From NCBI GenBank assembly GCA_964587655.1, contig CAZPMT010000033.1, forward strand, positions 1 to 44,389: a DNA stretch of 44,389 nt, given 5' to 3'. The translations under genes were made by a program, and so were the position numbers. The DNA comes from CAZPMT01 sp964587655. GTDB taxonomy: Bacteria; Hydrogenedentota; Hydrogenedentia; Hydrogenedentales; SLHB01. Below, one piece after another: positions 30,863-39,842 of this stretch. How positions within the stretch are numbered: the stretch's first letter is position 1; the number at the start of each line of letters is the position of its first letter. Under the pieces are notes generated by a model that did not search any database, was not told the DNA's origin, and saw only the letters and a program-made list of their open reading frames with translations.

Positions 30863-31594
30863 TCATTTCCCAGACCATACCTTGCGAGCGAGGCCCTTCC
30901 AGTAAGATGCGATGCTCTGCAGATAGCCTTCCTCGCTTGGCGGTTGCGGCGTCGTTAATGGTGCGGGACGCCGGGCCGGATTGTGTTGCATAAGCGGCCG
31001 CGCGGCGGAAGACGCGGCGGGCGGCGTTGCCGTGAGCGGCGCCGGTTGCGCTGCGTTTGGAGCAGGAGTTGGAGCAGGGACTGGAGTGTGAGAAAGTGGC
31101 GCGGGAGCGGTCGGCACGATAGGCCTTGGCGTCTCGGCGCCTACGCCATGCTTGTAGACCATGGCCGCGCCGTAGCAGGAAGCGGCGCCCATCCATATCC
31201 CGGTGACCACGCTTGCCAGTATCGCAAGCACCGCCAATGCGCCGCGAAGACGCTCGGATTTCGCGCCGCAAAGAAGTATGAGCATGGCGGTCACAACGGC
31301 GGGAATCCATACCCCCTTAGCGAGCATCTCATGCCGCTCGGCCAGCGCCCGCGCTTCCGGCGCGAGGCGGCCCGCCAGGGAGGCCAAGGCGCCTTCACCG
31401 GTCATCACCGCTCCCAACGAGACGGCGGCCAGGAGCAGGTATAAGACGCAGGCGGTCCAACGCAACGTCGCGTTCTTGCCGACGATGCTGTTGATGATCA
31501 CTAATGGGATACCCAGAATGCCCAGCGCCACTGGAAAGTGAACAACTACTCCGTGGACCAGGTGGGGATTGGTGACAAGTTCAAACGGATTCAC
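30863..31594 (-). CDS. DUF2231-like membrane protein with proline-rich C-terminus
   Basis: The protein has 243 residues. The GTG at 31594 (VNPFELV) has GGGAGGG 6 nt upstream; the frame further upstream runs through an inverted repeat and is not used. Four membrane segments lie between residues 20 and 160. The first contains the His-rich HLVHGVVVHFPVALG, typical of DUF2231 proteins, which may bind haem or metal. Residues about 170-225 form a Pro/Ala/Thr-rich linker (PAPTPAPN) and the C-terminus is short and basic. A redox role would be consistent with the family, but partners are not obvious here. It is followed by the GH88-like gene after 39 nt. Confidence 0.72.
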   Translation of the reverse strand: MNPFELVTNPHLVHGVVVHFPVALGILGIPLVIINSIVGKNATLRWTACVLYLLLAAVSLGAVMTGEGALASLAGRLAPEARALAERHEMLAKGVWIPAVVTAMLILLCGAKSERLRGALAVLAILASVVTGIWMGAASCYGAAMVYKHGVGAETPRPIVPTAPAPLSHTPVPAPTPAPNAAQPAPLTATPPAASSAARPLMQHNPARRPAPLTTPQPPSEEGYLQSIASYWKGLARKVWSGK

Positions 31595-31729
31595 GGTTGA
31601 CCCTCCCGTTGCGCCGCTCAAGCGTGCGATCGGCTCATCCGAAGTAATAGCACATGACGCGGGTGATTTCCAATGGGAGTCCGAATCCCACGACGTAAGA
31701 ACAGAGCGAACGCTTCTTAGCATTCGTGC

Positions 31730-31829
31730 GGTTCCGTGGCCGCGGCGTCCTCGCCGCGTTTTCGTCAAGAACTGCCTGATCTGGAGTACGTGCGCCGAAA
31801 CGCGGCGAGGACGCCGCGACCACGGAACC
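31730..31829. repeat. 100-bp inverted repeat with 32-bp arms
   Basis: The arms at 31730-31761 and 31798-31829 start and end GGTTCCGTGG/CCACGGAACC and match over 32 bp with one mismatch; the spacer is 36 bp. The core CCGTGGCCGCGG is shared with the palindrome at 16874. It lies in the 292-bp non-coding gap between the pectate-lyase-fold gene and the DUF2231-like gene, with no T-tract. The rest of the gap shows no gene. Confidence 0.8.
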
Positions 31830-31886
31830 AATCGGCGCGAGTTCTCTGCTGCGGTCTCGAGTCCTACGTGCGGATTTTGAGGATTC

Positions 31887-33224
31887 TCACTTCTTAGCGG
31901 CGGGCTTTTCCTCCTTGGCGCCCTTTCGTCGCGTGGGGACGTTGTTGTCGATTACGACGACGCCCCTGGACTTGTTCTTCACGCGCTTCGTGCCCTGGAA
32001 CAAGTTATCCGTGATGACGGCGCGCTGGACCTTCTCGCCGAGGAAGACCTGCGGTTTGTCTTCCTTGAACTCGCAGCCGCGCACGAGCACCGAACCGCCC
32101 GCCGCCTCGATGGCGTAGCAGTCTTTCTTTTGATGGGACCAGTTCACGAACGTGCAATCGCCAAAACCGACTGTGCCTTTGCCGTCAATGACCGCGTTGC
32201 GGTTGCACGGCCCCCAGAACGCGCAATTGCTGAAGCGAACTGTGCCGGTATTGGTTTCGGTCACGCGAACCATGGTCGGATCGGGTCCGTCGATCGAAAC
32301 GAACTCGCCGTTAGTGATCAGCAGTCCCATTGCGGCGCTCTGTTCGATGAGCACCGACGTCCTGCAATCGTCCGCCCCGATGCCGAGAAAATTGCCGTTC
32401 GTTGATCCCTTTTCCGTTTCGATGAACTTGTAGCCAACGTTGTAACCGAAACAGAACGTGTTCAGAACATAGTGCCAGTCGGACTTGCCGAAGATGAACG
32501 CGACGCCGTTCGACTTTTGCCACTCGAACAGGTCCTTCTGCATCGACCACCACGGGTTCCAATGCACGTTCTCGATGCGGCCGATATCGTAGATATCATC
32601 GACGTAAACGCCGATATGCAGCGGCTGGCCGTGAATGTTGCGGATCATCGCCCGCTGATTGCTGCTGGCGTCGATACCGTTGTAAGGGTTCAGCAACTCG
32701 ACGTCGATAACCGCCGGGTTGTTCCCGCGCATCGCGACCGCATACGGATACGGCGTCGGTACGGGACCCTCCGGTTTCTGATCGGGATAGAAAATGCAGA
32801 ACCCTTGCAGCGAGGAATTTGTTTGGAGCAGGATGAACGGCGGCCCATCCTCCTTTCCCGCGTTGTCGCGCGGCAGCAGCACGCTTCCGTACTCGGGCTT
32901 CTCCGCCGAGTTGTCGCGTAACCCAGCGTGCGCCGGCGAATACGCATATACCCCACGCAGGACCACTTCATTCGGGACCTTCAGACTGCCCGAGAACGCA
33001 TAGCGGCCCGTGGGCACGAGAACGATGCCGCCGCCCGCGTGCGACGCTTCGTCCAACGCTTTCTGAAACGCCACGGTATTGTCCGTCGCCCCGTCGGCGA
33101 CCGCACCGAAATCCATCACGTTCCACGATGATTCCTTCGACATCGTCTCGCCCTCCGCGCACAGTGTCACCGCACACAAAAAGACCACCAATGGACTCGC
33201 GAACCTGATCCACATCCTTGTCAT
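31887..33224 (-). CDS. secreted pectate-lyase-fold (right-handed beta-helix) protein
   Basis: The protein has 445 residues. The ATG at 33224 has GGGAGA 8 nt upstream and starts a signal peptide (SPLVVFLCAVTLCAEG). Residues about 34-100 match the Pectate_lyase_3 opening: WNVMDFGAVADGATDNT, then GGGIVLVPTGRYAFSG. The remainder shows beta-helix-type repeats (VRFSNCAFWG, VGFGDCTFVNW, VLVRGCEFKED) and ends in a Lys-rich tail. The family contains lyases, GH28/GH55 hydrolases and carbohydrate-binding proteins, so the activity is uncertain. It is the last gene of the polysaccharide-like row, 13 nt after the WecA-like gene. Confidence 0.85.
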   Translation of the reverse strand: MTRMWIRFASPLVVFLCAVTLCAEGETMSKESSWNVMDFGAVADGATDNTVAFQKALDEASHAGGGIVLVPTGRYAFSGSLKVPNEVVLRGVYAYSPAHAGLRDNSAEKPEYGSVLLPRDNAGKEDGPPFILLQTNSSLQGFCIFYPDQKPEGPVPTPYPYAVAMRGNNPAVIDVELLNPYNGIDASSNQRAMIRNIHGQPLHIGVYVDDIYDIGRIENVHWNPWWSMQKDLFEWQKSNGVAFIFGKSDWHYVLNTFCFGYNVGYKFIETEKGSTNGNFLGIGADDCRTSVLIEQSAAMGLLITNGEFVSIDGPDPTMVRVTETNTGTVRFSNCAFWGPCNRNAVIDGKGTVGFGDCTFVNWSHQKKDCYAIEAAGGSVLVRGCEFKEDKPQVFLGEKVQRAVITDNLFQGTKRVKNKSRGVVVIDNNVPTRRKGAKEEKPAAKK

Positions 33225-33237
33225 ATCGGATCTCTCC

Positions 33238-34362
33238 CTATCTTTCGTGAATATCGCCCGGCGATTGGTTCGAGCGCGCGGCGGCGTTGCCGTTTCCGTT
33301 GTGCCGTAGGTCGGCGATCCGCATTAGGACGACGACAATCGTAAGAACTGCGAGGCCTTGAAGGATCCCCAGGACGCTGTCGAGGTAGTTGACGCTGTTC
33401 CGGACGAGAATGCCAGTGGCCCCAAGGGCAAAGCAGATCAGGTAGATGAACAGGACTGCCTGCCGCTGCGAGAGTCCGATCCACGTCAGCCGGTGGGAAA
33501 TGTGGTCCATTCCGCAGTAATTGATCACCTCGGTCAGCGTTCGCGTTTGGCCTTTCGCGATCCTCGCGATGAGAACGTAGGCGAAATCGAACAGCGGGAC
33601 GCCCAACACGAGCGCGGGAATCGTGCAGGAAATGATACGGTTCTCCGTCCATTCGCCCATGACGCCGAGTGCGGCGAGCAGGAAACCTAGGAAGAAACTG
33701 CCCGAATCGCCCATGAAAATGCGCGCAGGTTTGAAGTTGAATATCAGGAATCCGAGGTTCGCGCCGATGAGTCCGGCGGACAACATGCCGAACCATGCAA
33801 GGCTGGTTTCCGTTTTCACCACCAGCCACGCCTGCACCGCGATGAAGAGGTACACGGCTGAGACGATTGTCGCGACGCCCGACGCGAGCCCGTCCATGTT
33901 GTCGATGCCATTGAACGCGCTCGTGACGCCGACGACCCACAGGATCATGGCCGCTGTATCGAGCCACGGGGTCTTGAACACGTGCAAGTGCACGCCGAAC
34001 CACTGCATTATGAAGGTCACGGCGACGAGCGTCACCAATTTCCAAAGCCCGGGGATCTTGCCCCCCGTCAGGTCGTCCGCCGCCCCAACCACGAGGCATA
34101 CGAAGGCGCCCAACATGACGCCGTTGAAGGCATGGCTCCGGTAGCCCGGAAGAATCACCGCCACAGCAAACGCGAAGAACATGACCACGCCGCCGAGGCG
34201 CGGAACGGGTCTCGTGTGGATCTTGTCCTTCTTGACGGTATCGAGGAGATTGAGTTTCCGCAGCAGGAATATGGCGATGGGCATGCACACGGCGCTCAAC
34301 ACAAAGGCCGTGATTGCCACGTTGATATACGTATCCGGCCAGTACAGGTTGAACCAGAGCAT
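33238..34362 (-). CDS. WecA/TagO-type polyprenyl-phosphate N-acetylhexosamine-1-phosphate transferase
   Basis: The protein has 374 residues with about 11 membrane segments. It transfers a sugar phosphate from a UDP-sugar to undecaprenyl phosphate, the first step in building surface glycans. Family motifs are HTRPVPRLGG, the Mg-binding GAADD, FNGIDNMDGLASG, GDSGSFFLGF and the cytoplasmic MDHISHRL (HxxHR of the WecA group). MraY is a less likely alternative because the HISHRL loop is of WecA type and no murein genes are adjacent. It starts 10 nt after the DegT aminotransferase gene. Confidence 0.92.
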   Translation of the reverse strand: MLWFNLYWPDTYINVAITAFVLSAVCMPIAIFLLRKLNLLDTVKKDKIHTRPVPRLGGVVMFFAFAVAVILPGYRSHAFNGVMLGAFVCLVVGAADDLTGGKIPGLWKLVTLVAVTFIMQWFGVHLHVFKTPWLDTAAMILWVVGVTSAFNGIDNMDGLASGVATIVSAVYLFIAVQAWLVVKTETSLAWFGMLSAGLIGANLGFLIFNFKPARIFMGDSGSFFLGFLLAALGVMGEWTENRIISCTIPALVLGVPLFDFAYVLIARIAKGQTRTLTEVINYCGMDHISHRLTWIGLSQRQAVLFIYLICFALGATGILVRNSVNYLDSVLGILQGLAVLTIVVVLMRIADLRHNGNGNAAARSNQSPGDIHER

Positions 34363-34372
34363 TGCCTAGCCC

Positions 34373-35365
34373 TTAGCTAAAGAAACGGAGCAAGCATTCT
34401 ATCACATGGCGAAGTTCCCCCTCGATCATGGCGGGGTAGATCGGAAGGGAAAGGCATTCCTCGTGCGCCTTTTGCGACTTCGGGCACACGCCGCCCAGGA
34501 TCTGGTGCATCGGGCGGTACACGGGCCGCTTCGCCTCGATGCCGTGTTTCAAGAGATGGCCCTCGAGATCGCCGCGGCGTTCCGTGCCGATCACAAAGCG
34601 GAAGAACACATGGCCTTCCGGGTCCGGCAGCCGGATGGGAAGGAAATTGAAGGCCTCGTGGTAGCGCGAGGCGATCTCGCGCCGGCGTTCAAGGAACTTC
34701 GAGAGCCGCCTCAGTTGAACGCGTCCCATCACCGCCTGGAAGTCCGTCATCTTGTACGGATAGCGCACCTGGAAGTCATCGCGGTTGTCGTAGTCGCGGC
34801 GGTCGCGCGCGTACTCGGCGATGCCATCGTCGTCGGCGAGGAGCATGCCGCCCTCGCCCGTGGTGATCAGCTTCGTCGCGTAAAACGAAGTCACGGCCAC
34901 GGGCGTCGCGCGGCCACCGTGCCCGCCCATCGACTGCGCGATGTCTTCCACTACCGTAATGTCTGAAGGAAGCTTCGCCGGAGCGCCGAACAGGTGAGGC
35001 ACAATGGCGAACTTGCAGTGGCCGGGCACGAGAACGGGATCCAGATTATAGTCGTCGCCGACGTCGCACAAGTCCGGCCTCGCGCGCTGCAAACGAACGG
35101 CAGTAGCCAGCGCGGCGCACGCGTACGACGGCACGGCTACCCCTTCTTCCGCCGGGACGCCGAGTGCCCCCAGAGCGAGGTGCAGCGCCGCCGTGCCGCT
35201 GCTGACGGCTACCGCATGCTTACGCCCCAACGTAAGGGCGCATTCCTCTTCGAATCGCCTCACTTCCTTGCCTTGGGCAAGCGCGCCCGAACGCAGCACG
35301 CCTGAGACTGCCTCAATCTCCTGACGCCCGACATAGGGCTTACTGTGTGGAATCTGGATTTGCAT
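34373..35365 (-). CDS. DegT/DnrJ/EryC1/StrS family sugar aminotransferase
   Basis: The protein has 330 residues, somewhat shorter than the usual 370-390. The ATG at 35365 is chosen over TTG 35368; AGGA lies about 9 nt upstream. It is a PLP enzyme with internal-aldimine Lys165 in SFYATKLITTGEGG, the Asp/Gln pair in VVEDIAQSMGG, and SSGTAALHLAL near residue 56. These enzymes aminate keto-sugar nucleotides for surface polysaccharides. The start lies 26 nt inside the end of the WbqC-like gene and the stop is 10 nt from the WecA-like gene. Confidence 0.92.
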   Translation of the reverse strand: MQIQIPHSKPYVGRQEIEAVSGVLRSGALAQGKEVRRFEEECALTLGRKHAVAVSSGTAALHLALGALGVPAEEGVAVPSYACAALATAVRLQRARPDLCDVGDDYNLDPVLVPGHCKFAIVPHLFGAPAKLPSDITVVEDIAQSMGGHGGRATPVAVTSFYATKLITTGEGGMLLADDDGIAEYARDRRDYDNRDDFQVRYPYKMTDFQAVMGRVQLRRLSKFLERRREIASRYHEAFNFLPIRLPDPEGHVFFRFVIGTERRGDLEGHLLKHGIEAKRPVYRPMHQILGGVCPKSQKAHEECLSLPIYPAMIEGELRHVIECLLRFFS

Positions 35366-36038
35366 CAATCAATATCCTAAGCGACTCGGGTCCGCAATTC
35401 AGAAGGAGATCCAGGATGGAAAGGTCTGGGACGAAGCTGCCGCCCAACTGCGGATACACGGGCGCGCGCCACTCCTGGGACTCGATCCTGATACCGGCCT
35501 TCTCGAACAGATCACAGTCCAGGTACGCCTCCAATGCGTGTGTTCCGCTGTAATATCGGTCGCCGCCGGCCGCCCGTATCAGGTTCAACAGGCGTTCCGT
35601 AGCCACCCCCGGCGCGTCGAGTTCCGAAGCATAAATGATCCGCGTCCCGATTCCTAGCTTCTCGATGAAATACGCCAGCATATGCCGGTTGAGGTCATTG
35701 AGGAATTCCCATTCGCGCGCATACACGCCGTCTAGGAAGGCGGCGTGGGCTTGGAAGAACGGGGCCTTCGCGTAACACTGCTGGATTGTGCGCCAATGTT
35801 TTCTCCGCCACGGCGCCGTGTTGTTGATGCGCACCTCGTCGAGATGCTGGCCAAGTCTCTCGAACACTGGCACGGTCAGCAGCAAGGGCCCGTCCGGCGA
35901 TTTTATCCGGTTTCGGTTTTGCCAGCCGTTCTTGTTGTACTGTATGTTGTCGAGGACGATGAACACGCCGCTCCGCGCGATCTTCTCGAAGTATCGAAGC
36001 CAGGGAAGATAGTGAAGCTGATGAATGCCGACGAGCAT
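35340..36038 (-). CDS. WbqC-like family protein
   Basis: The protein has 232 residues. The start at 36038 gives the family N-terminus LVGIHQLHYLPWLRYF; an upstream ATG at 36095 overlaps the response-regulator stop (ATGA) and would add 19 residues, so coupled translation from there cannot be excluded. Conserved family blocks are DNIQYNKNGWQNRNRI, TVPV and YYSGTHALEAYLD. WbqC-like proteins are found in O-antigen and glycolipid clusters, often beside DegT aminotransferases as here, and are thought to act in sugar modification or transfer. The exact activity is unknown. Confidence 0.85.
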   Translation of the reverse strand: MLVGIHQLHYLPWLRYFEKIARSGVFIVLDNIQYNKNGWQNRNRIKSPDGPLLLTVPVFERLGQHLDEVRINNTAPWRRKHWRTIQQCYAKAPFFQAHAAFLDGVYAREWEFLNDLNRHMLAYFIEKLGIGTRIIYASELDAPGVATERLLNLIRAAGGDRYYSGTHALEAYLDCDLFEKAGIRIESQEWRAPVYPQLGGSFVPDLSILDLLLNCGPESLRILIDANPDSTQ

Positions 36039-36091
36039 GCCGCCGCGATTTCCCTCTTGTATTGATTTGCACGCGAGAACCTGCGAACAAC

Positions 36092-37465
36092 TCATGGTTC
36101 TTCCATCGCGTGCCGATCTATTTCGTGTTTCTTGAGACGGTATTGAAGGGTCTTGTACGTCAGGCCAAGCAGTTCGGCGGCCTCCTTGATGCGTCCGCCG
36201 GACCGTTCGAGCGCCTGCCGGATCAAGTCCTGTTCGAGGTCTTCCAGGACAATGCCGCCCGTCGGCAGGCCGAACACGCCCGGCTCCGATATCCGTTCCC
36301 GCAGTTTGTCGGGCAGCTCGTCAACGTGAATCGCGGGCCCGTCGTAAAGTATGAAGAGCTGTTCGAGCGTGTTCTCGAGTTCGCGAACGTTTCCCGGCCA
36401 GCGATAGCGCTGCATGTGTTCGATGATCTCCGGGCCGACGGTGGGCGCGGGTTTTCCGAGCCGCTTCGACAGCTTTTCGCGAAAATGGCTTATGAGAAGT
36501 GGCAGGTCGTGGATCCGCTCGCGCAGCGGCGGGAGGTCGACGCGGAGAACGTCGAGCCGATAATAAAGATCCTTGCGGAACGCCCCTTCTTCAACGCGTT
36601 TCGCCAAGTCCCGATTCGTGGCGACCACCACCCGCACATCTACCTTGCGCGTCTGAGCCGAACCGATCCGCTGCACGATGCCGTCCTGAAGCACGCGGAG
36701 AAGCTTCGCCTGGCTCTCGATGTGCATGTCGCCGATCTCGTCGAGAAACAGCGTGCCCTCATTGGCGATCTCGAACTTCCCCTGGCGGCTCGCGTCGGCG
36801 CCCGTGAAAGCGCCCTTGTCGTGTCCGAACAACTCGCTCTCGACCAGCGTGTCCGGGATAGCGGCGCAGTTCACCACGATGAAAGGCTTCTTGCCGCGCG
36901 GACCGGTGAACTGAAAGCGCCGCCACACCATCTCCTTGCCCGTCCCGCTCCCGCCCTGGATGAGGACAGTGCTCGTCACGGGCACGGCCCGGCGGACGAT
37001 GTCGAAGACCCGCTGCATGGACGGGCTCTCGCCCACGATGTTCCCCAGAGACACAGCGTCGGCCACGAGTTCGCGTAATTGCCGGTTCTGCACGCGCAGT
37101 TCGCCGCGCTCGACCGCCTTGGCCGCCACGACGAGCAGTTCGTCTTTATCGAACGGCTTCGCCAGATAATCGACCGCGCCCTCTTTCATCGCCGACACGG
37201 CCGTTTCCACGGTGGCGTACGCGGTCATGACCACAACCTCGATGTCCGGACGGATCCGCTTGGCCTGACGCAAGAGTTCCAGTCCGTCCAGCCCCGGCAT
37301 GCGCATGTCGGTCAGGAGCAGATCGAACGCGTCTGATCGGAGCGCCTCGACGGCCTCCAGCCCCGACGTGGCCTCGCGCACCTCGTGCCCGGCCTTGATC
37401 AGAATGTCCGCTATGATCTCTCGCTGAACAAGATCGTCTTCCGCAATCAGTGTTCTCGGTTTCAT
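36092..37465 (-). CDS. sigma-54-dependent response regulator (NtrC family)
   Basis: The protein has 457 residues. It has a receiver domain with phosphoacceptor Asp53 (LLLTDMRMPG) and Lys103, an AAA+ domain with Walker A GGSGTGKE, sigma-54 contact loop GAFTGA and GTLFLDEIGD, and a Fis-type helix-turn-helix at the C-terminus (IKEAAELLGLTYKTLQYRLKK). The segment after Walker A reads MVWRRFQFTGPRG where most relatives have a pattern like LVARAIHxxSxR, so it is somewhat divergent. Its partner kinase is encoded 106 nt upstream. It probably activates sigma-54 promoters, perhaps for the downstream polysaccharide genes. Confidence 0.95.
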   Translation of the reverse strand: MKPRTLIAEDDLVQREIIADILIKAGHEVREATSGLEAVEALRSDAFDLLLTDMRMPGLDGLELLRQAKRIRPDIEVVVMTAYATVETAVSAMKEGAVDYLAKPFDKDELLVVAAKAVERGELRVQNRQLRELVADAVSLGNIVGESPSMQRVFDIVRRAVPVTSTVLIQGGSGTGKEMVWRRFQFTGPRGKKPFIVVNCAAIPDTLVESELFGHDKGAFTGADASRQGKFEIANEGTLFLDEIGDMHIESQAKLLRVLQDGIVQRIGSAQTRKVDVRVVVATNRDLAKRVEEGAFRKDLYYRLDVLRVDLPPLRERIHDLPLLISHFREKLSKRLGKPAPTVGPEIIEHMQRYRWPGNVRELENTLEQLFILYDGPAIHVDELPDKLRERISEPGVFGLPTGGIVLEDLEQDLIRQALERSGGRIKEAAELLGLTYKTLQYRLKKHEIDRHAMEEP

Positions 37466-37571
37466 CTCATTCTCGCTCTGTACCCATTACGGAACTTCAC
37501 TCGAACCGGCATTCACTTCCGGAACGCTGCCTTCCTCATCAAAATACCCCTGATGCGCGTCGCGCGCAAGA

Positions 37572-38945
37572 CTAACTCTTCGTCTCCAGCGGAAGCGTTA
37601 TCAGGACCTGGCACCCCTGCTGTTCAAGGCTAATCAGACTGATCGTTCCTCCGTGCTCCTCGACAATGCCGCGCGTGATCGACAGACCGAGGCCCGTCCC
37701 AGTCGTTTTCGTTGTGAAGTAGGGTTCGAACACGCGTTCTGTGGCGTCTTTCGATACGCCCAGGCCGTTGTCGCGGATCTCGATCTCGCACGTCGTGTCC
37801 GTCATGCGCGAAAAGACGCGCACCCGTCCGGCGTCGCCCGAGCAAGCCTCCATCGCGTTGATCAACACGTTGAGGACCGCGCGCGTCATCTGCTTCGGGT
37901 CGAGCATGAGCGAAAGATTCCCCGCGCGAAGCTCGGTCGACAGCCGGACACCGCGCGCCTCGGCATCCTTGCGAACGAGGCGGACGCATTCCTCGATCAG
38001 CGCGTCGACACGGTAAGGCTCCTGCCGCAGTTCGCGCTCCCGCGCAAGACTCAGAAACCCCGACACGATCTCCTCGAGCCGGTTCACTTCGCTACGAATG
38101 GTCTGGAGATGCTTGACGGCCGGGGCTGCTTCAGGAGTCTCGCCCAGCGTGTCCAGGGCGTGGCTCGAAAGAAGTTTGATCGCATTCAGGGGGTTCCGCA
38201 CGTCATGCGCGACGCCCGCCGCGAGGTTCCCAATCGCCGACAACCGTTGCGCCTGCCGCAGATTCGCCTCCACGATCTCTTTCTCCCGCAAAGAGGAGAC
38301 CATCTTGTTGAAGGTATATTCGAGCGCCAGGATCTCGCCGGCATTACGTCCCGTGGTAACGTCCTTGAGATTCCCCGAGCCTATCTGCGCGCACGATTCG
38401 GACAGCTCCGTCAGCGGCCGCAGGAGCTTTGCAATGAAATACACCATCAGCCCGGTAGTGACCAGAAAAACGATCGTGAGCGCCGCCAGAAACTTGTTCT
38501 TGAACGCGCGCACGATCTCGGTCTGCGGAACGACGCTCCATCGAAGCGTCAACAGGAACGCCGGTTTGCCCTGGACGATGATCGGGACGCGGGCGACCTT
38601 CGTCAACTTTCCCGTCTCGTCCTTTTCGAGCATGAACGGGGCAACTTCCACCGATTCTGAATAGGGCGCAAGCTTGAGCGTTGTGCCGTCGTACTTCCTA
38701 GCAATGTCGTCTTCAATGGATCGCGGATCGGTATTCGGGCTTTCTTCCAGGCGAAGCGAGAGTTCCGTGGCGATATCGGCCGTATGGGTCTCCATCTCCT
38801 GGACGACCGCGCCGAAGTAGTGGCGCGAGATCTCGAAAACGGATCCCAACAGACACAGTGCGAGCACGACACACAGCACGATGATCCGAAGGATCATCGA
38901 ATTGTACCATCGTATCCTGGGATATGTTTCCGAAATGCCTGACAC
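37572..38945 (-). CDS. two-component sensor histidine kinase
   Basis: The protein has 457 residues and starts at a GTG. The membrane segments at about 18-38 and 155-177 enclose a periplasmic sensor region of about 115 residues. HAMP is at about 175-230. The dimerisation domain has phosphoacceptor His247 (GVAHDVRNPLNAI), and the ATPase domain has N box LNVLINAMEA, G1 DNGLGV and G2 TGTGLGLS. The HAMP and NPLNAI style resembles kinases paired with NtrC-type regulators such as ZraS or AtoS. The cognate regulator follows after 106 nt. The sensor ligand is not recognisable. Confidence 0.94.
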   Translation of the reverse strand: MSGISETYPRIRWYNSMILRIIVLCVVLALCLLGSVFEISRHYFGAVVQEMETHTADIATELSLRLEESPNTDPRSIEDDIARKYDGTTLKLAPYSESVEVAPFMLEKDETGKLTKVARVPIIVQGKPAFLLTLRWSVVPQTEIVRAFKNKFLAALTIVFLVTTGLMVYFIAKLLRPLTELSESCAQIGSGNLKDVTTGRNAGEILALEYTFNKMVSSLREKEIVEANLRQAQRLSAIGNLAAGVAHDVRNPLNAIKLLSSHALDTLGETPEAAPAVKHLQTIRSEVNRLEEIVSGFLSLARERELRQEPYRVDALIEECVRLVRKDAEARGVRLSTELRAGNLSLMLDPKQMTRAVLNVLINAMEACSGDAGRVRVFSRMTDTTCEIEIRDNGLGVSKDATERVFEPYFTTKTTGTGLGLSITRGIVEEHGGTISLISLEQQGCQVLITLPLETKS

Positions 38946-38960
38946 GCGATGCCGTTTCCC

Positions 38961-39842
38961 TCAAGGCCCTGGGCTAGAGTCCGTCTCACCACGCTGATCC
39001 GGAGGATCGGCGACAGGAAGAAGCTCCTGTCCGCTTCCCGGTTCCGGGTTGAGCTCGCCATTGTACACTTTCAGGACTTCGATCACGTCCGTCCACGTCT
39101 TGCGCTTGTCCGCGGGGCTGCGCAGCAGATATGCGGGATGGTACGTGGCCCGCAAAGGAATGCCATGGTAGAAATGCCACCGGCCGCGCAGGCGGCCAAT
39201 AGACTCGGTCGTTTTCAGGAGCGTTTGCGCCGCATAGGTCCCCAGCGCGCAGATGACCCTCGGACGGATCAACTCCAACTGCCGGATCAGGTAGGGCTCG
39301 CACATCTCGACCTCGAAAGGCAGTGGATTCCGATTCTCCGGGGGACGGCATTTCAAAACGTTGCAGATGTACACGTCGGTCCGTTTCAGCTTCATGCCCT
39401 TCTCGATGATGTCCGTGAGAAGCTGGCCGGCGCGCCCGACAAACGGTTTCCCTTGAAGGTCTTCGTCTCGACCCGGCGCCTCGCCCACGAAGACGAGCTT
39501 GGCCTGCGGGTTCCCCGCGCCAAACACGGTCTGCGTCCGCGTCTGTGCGAGCGGGCACTTCGGGCAAACGCTTACGACGCGCTCCAACTCATCGAGAGCC
39601 CCGATGCCCTGCAATTCAGCTTCAGCCGGGCCGCCGCACGAGCGCGGAGTTGCCGGGGCCGCCCCTTTCCGCGCCAAATCCGCCGCTGCGGGCCGTGGAG
39701 GCGTGCGGGCAACGTTGACACGCTCCAGCATCTCCGCCACTTCGGGGGACAGTTGTATCTTTCCATGCGGACCGCGCGCCGCCTCGCGGATCAGTGTGCA
39801 TGCCTCATCGACGATTTCCCTAAATCTGGTTCCGGTGTCCAC
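38961..39842 (-). CDS. family 4 (iron-sulfur) uracil-DNA glycosylase
   Basis: The protein has 293 residues. The GTG at 39842 has GGAGG 7 nt upstream. After a variable N-terminal region of about 90 residues come the family blocks: CPKCPLAQTR (first two cluster Cys), FVGEAPGRDED (catalytic region), GKPFVGRAGQLL, CNVLKCRPPENRNP (further Cys), and TYHPAYLLR. The enzyme removes uracil from DNA during repair. Its stop is 15 nt before the histidine kinase start, so it heads the minus-strand row, probably without functional relation to the kinase. Confidence 0.93.
   Translation of the reverse strand: MDTGTRFREIVDEACTLIREAARGPHGKIQLSPEVAEMLERVNVARTPPRPAAADLARKGAAPATPRSCGGPAEAELQGIGALDELERVVSVCPKCPLAQTRTQTVFGAGNPQAKLVFVGEAPGRDEDLQGKPFVGRAGQLLTDIIEKGMKLKRTDVYICNVLKCRPPENRNPLPFEVEMCEPYLIRQLELIRPRVICALGTYAAQTLLKTTESIGRLRGRWHFYHGIPLRATYHPAYLLRSPADKRKTWTDVIEVLKVYNGELNPEPGSGQELLPVADPPDQRGETDSSPGP

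Noticed and set aside
36298..36312. CAGTTTGTC as a half-copy of the TTTGTC dyad
   Set aside because: It encodes the conserved-looking DELPDKL of the response regulator on the other strand with no partner arm; chance is sufficient.
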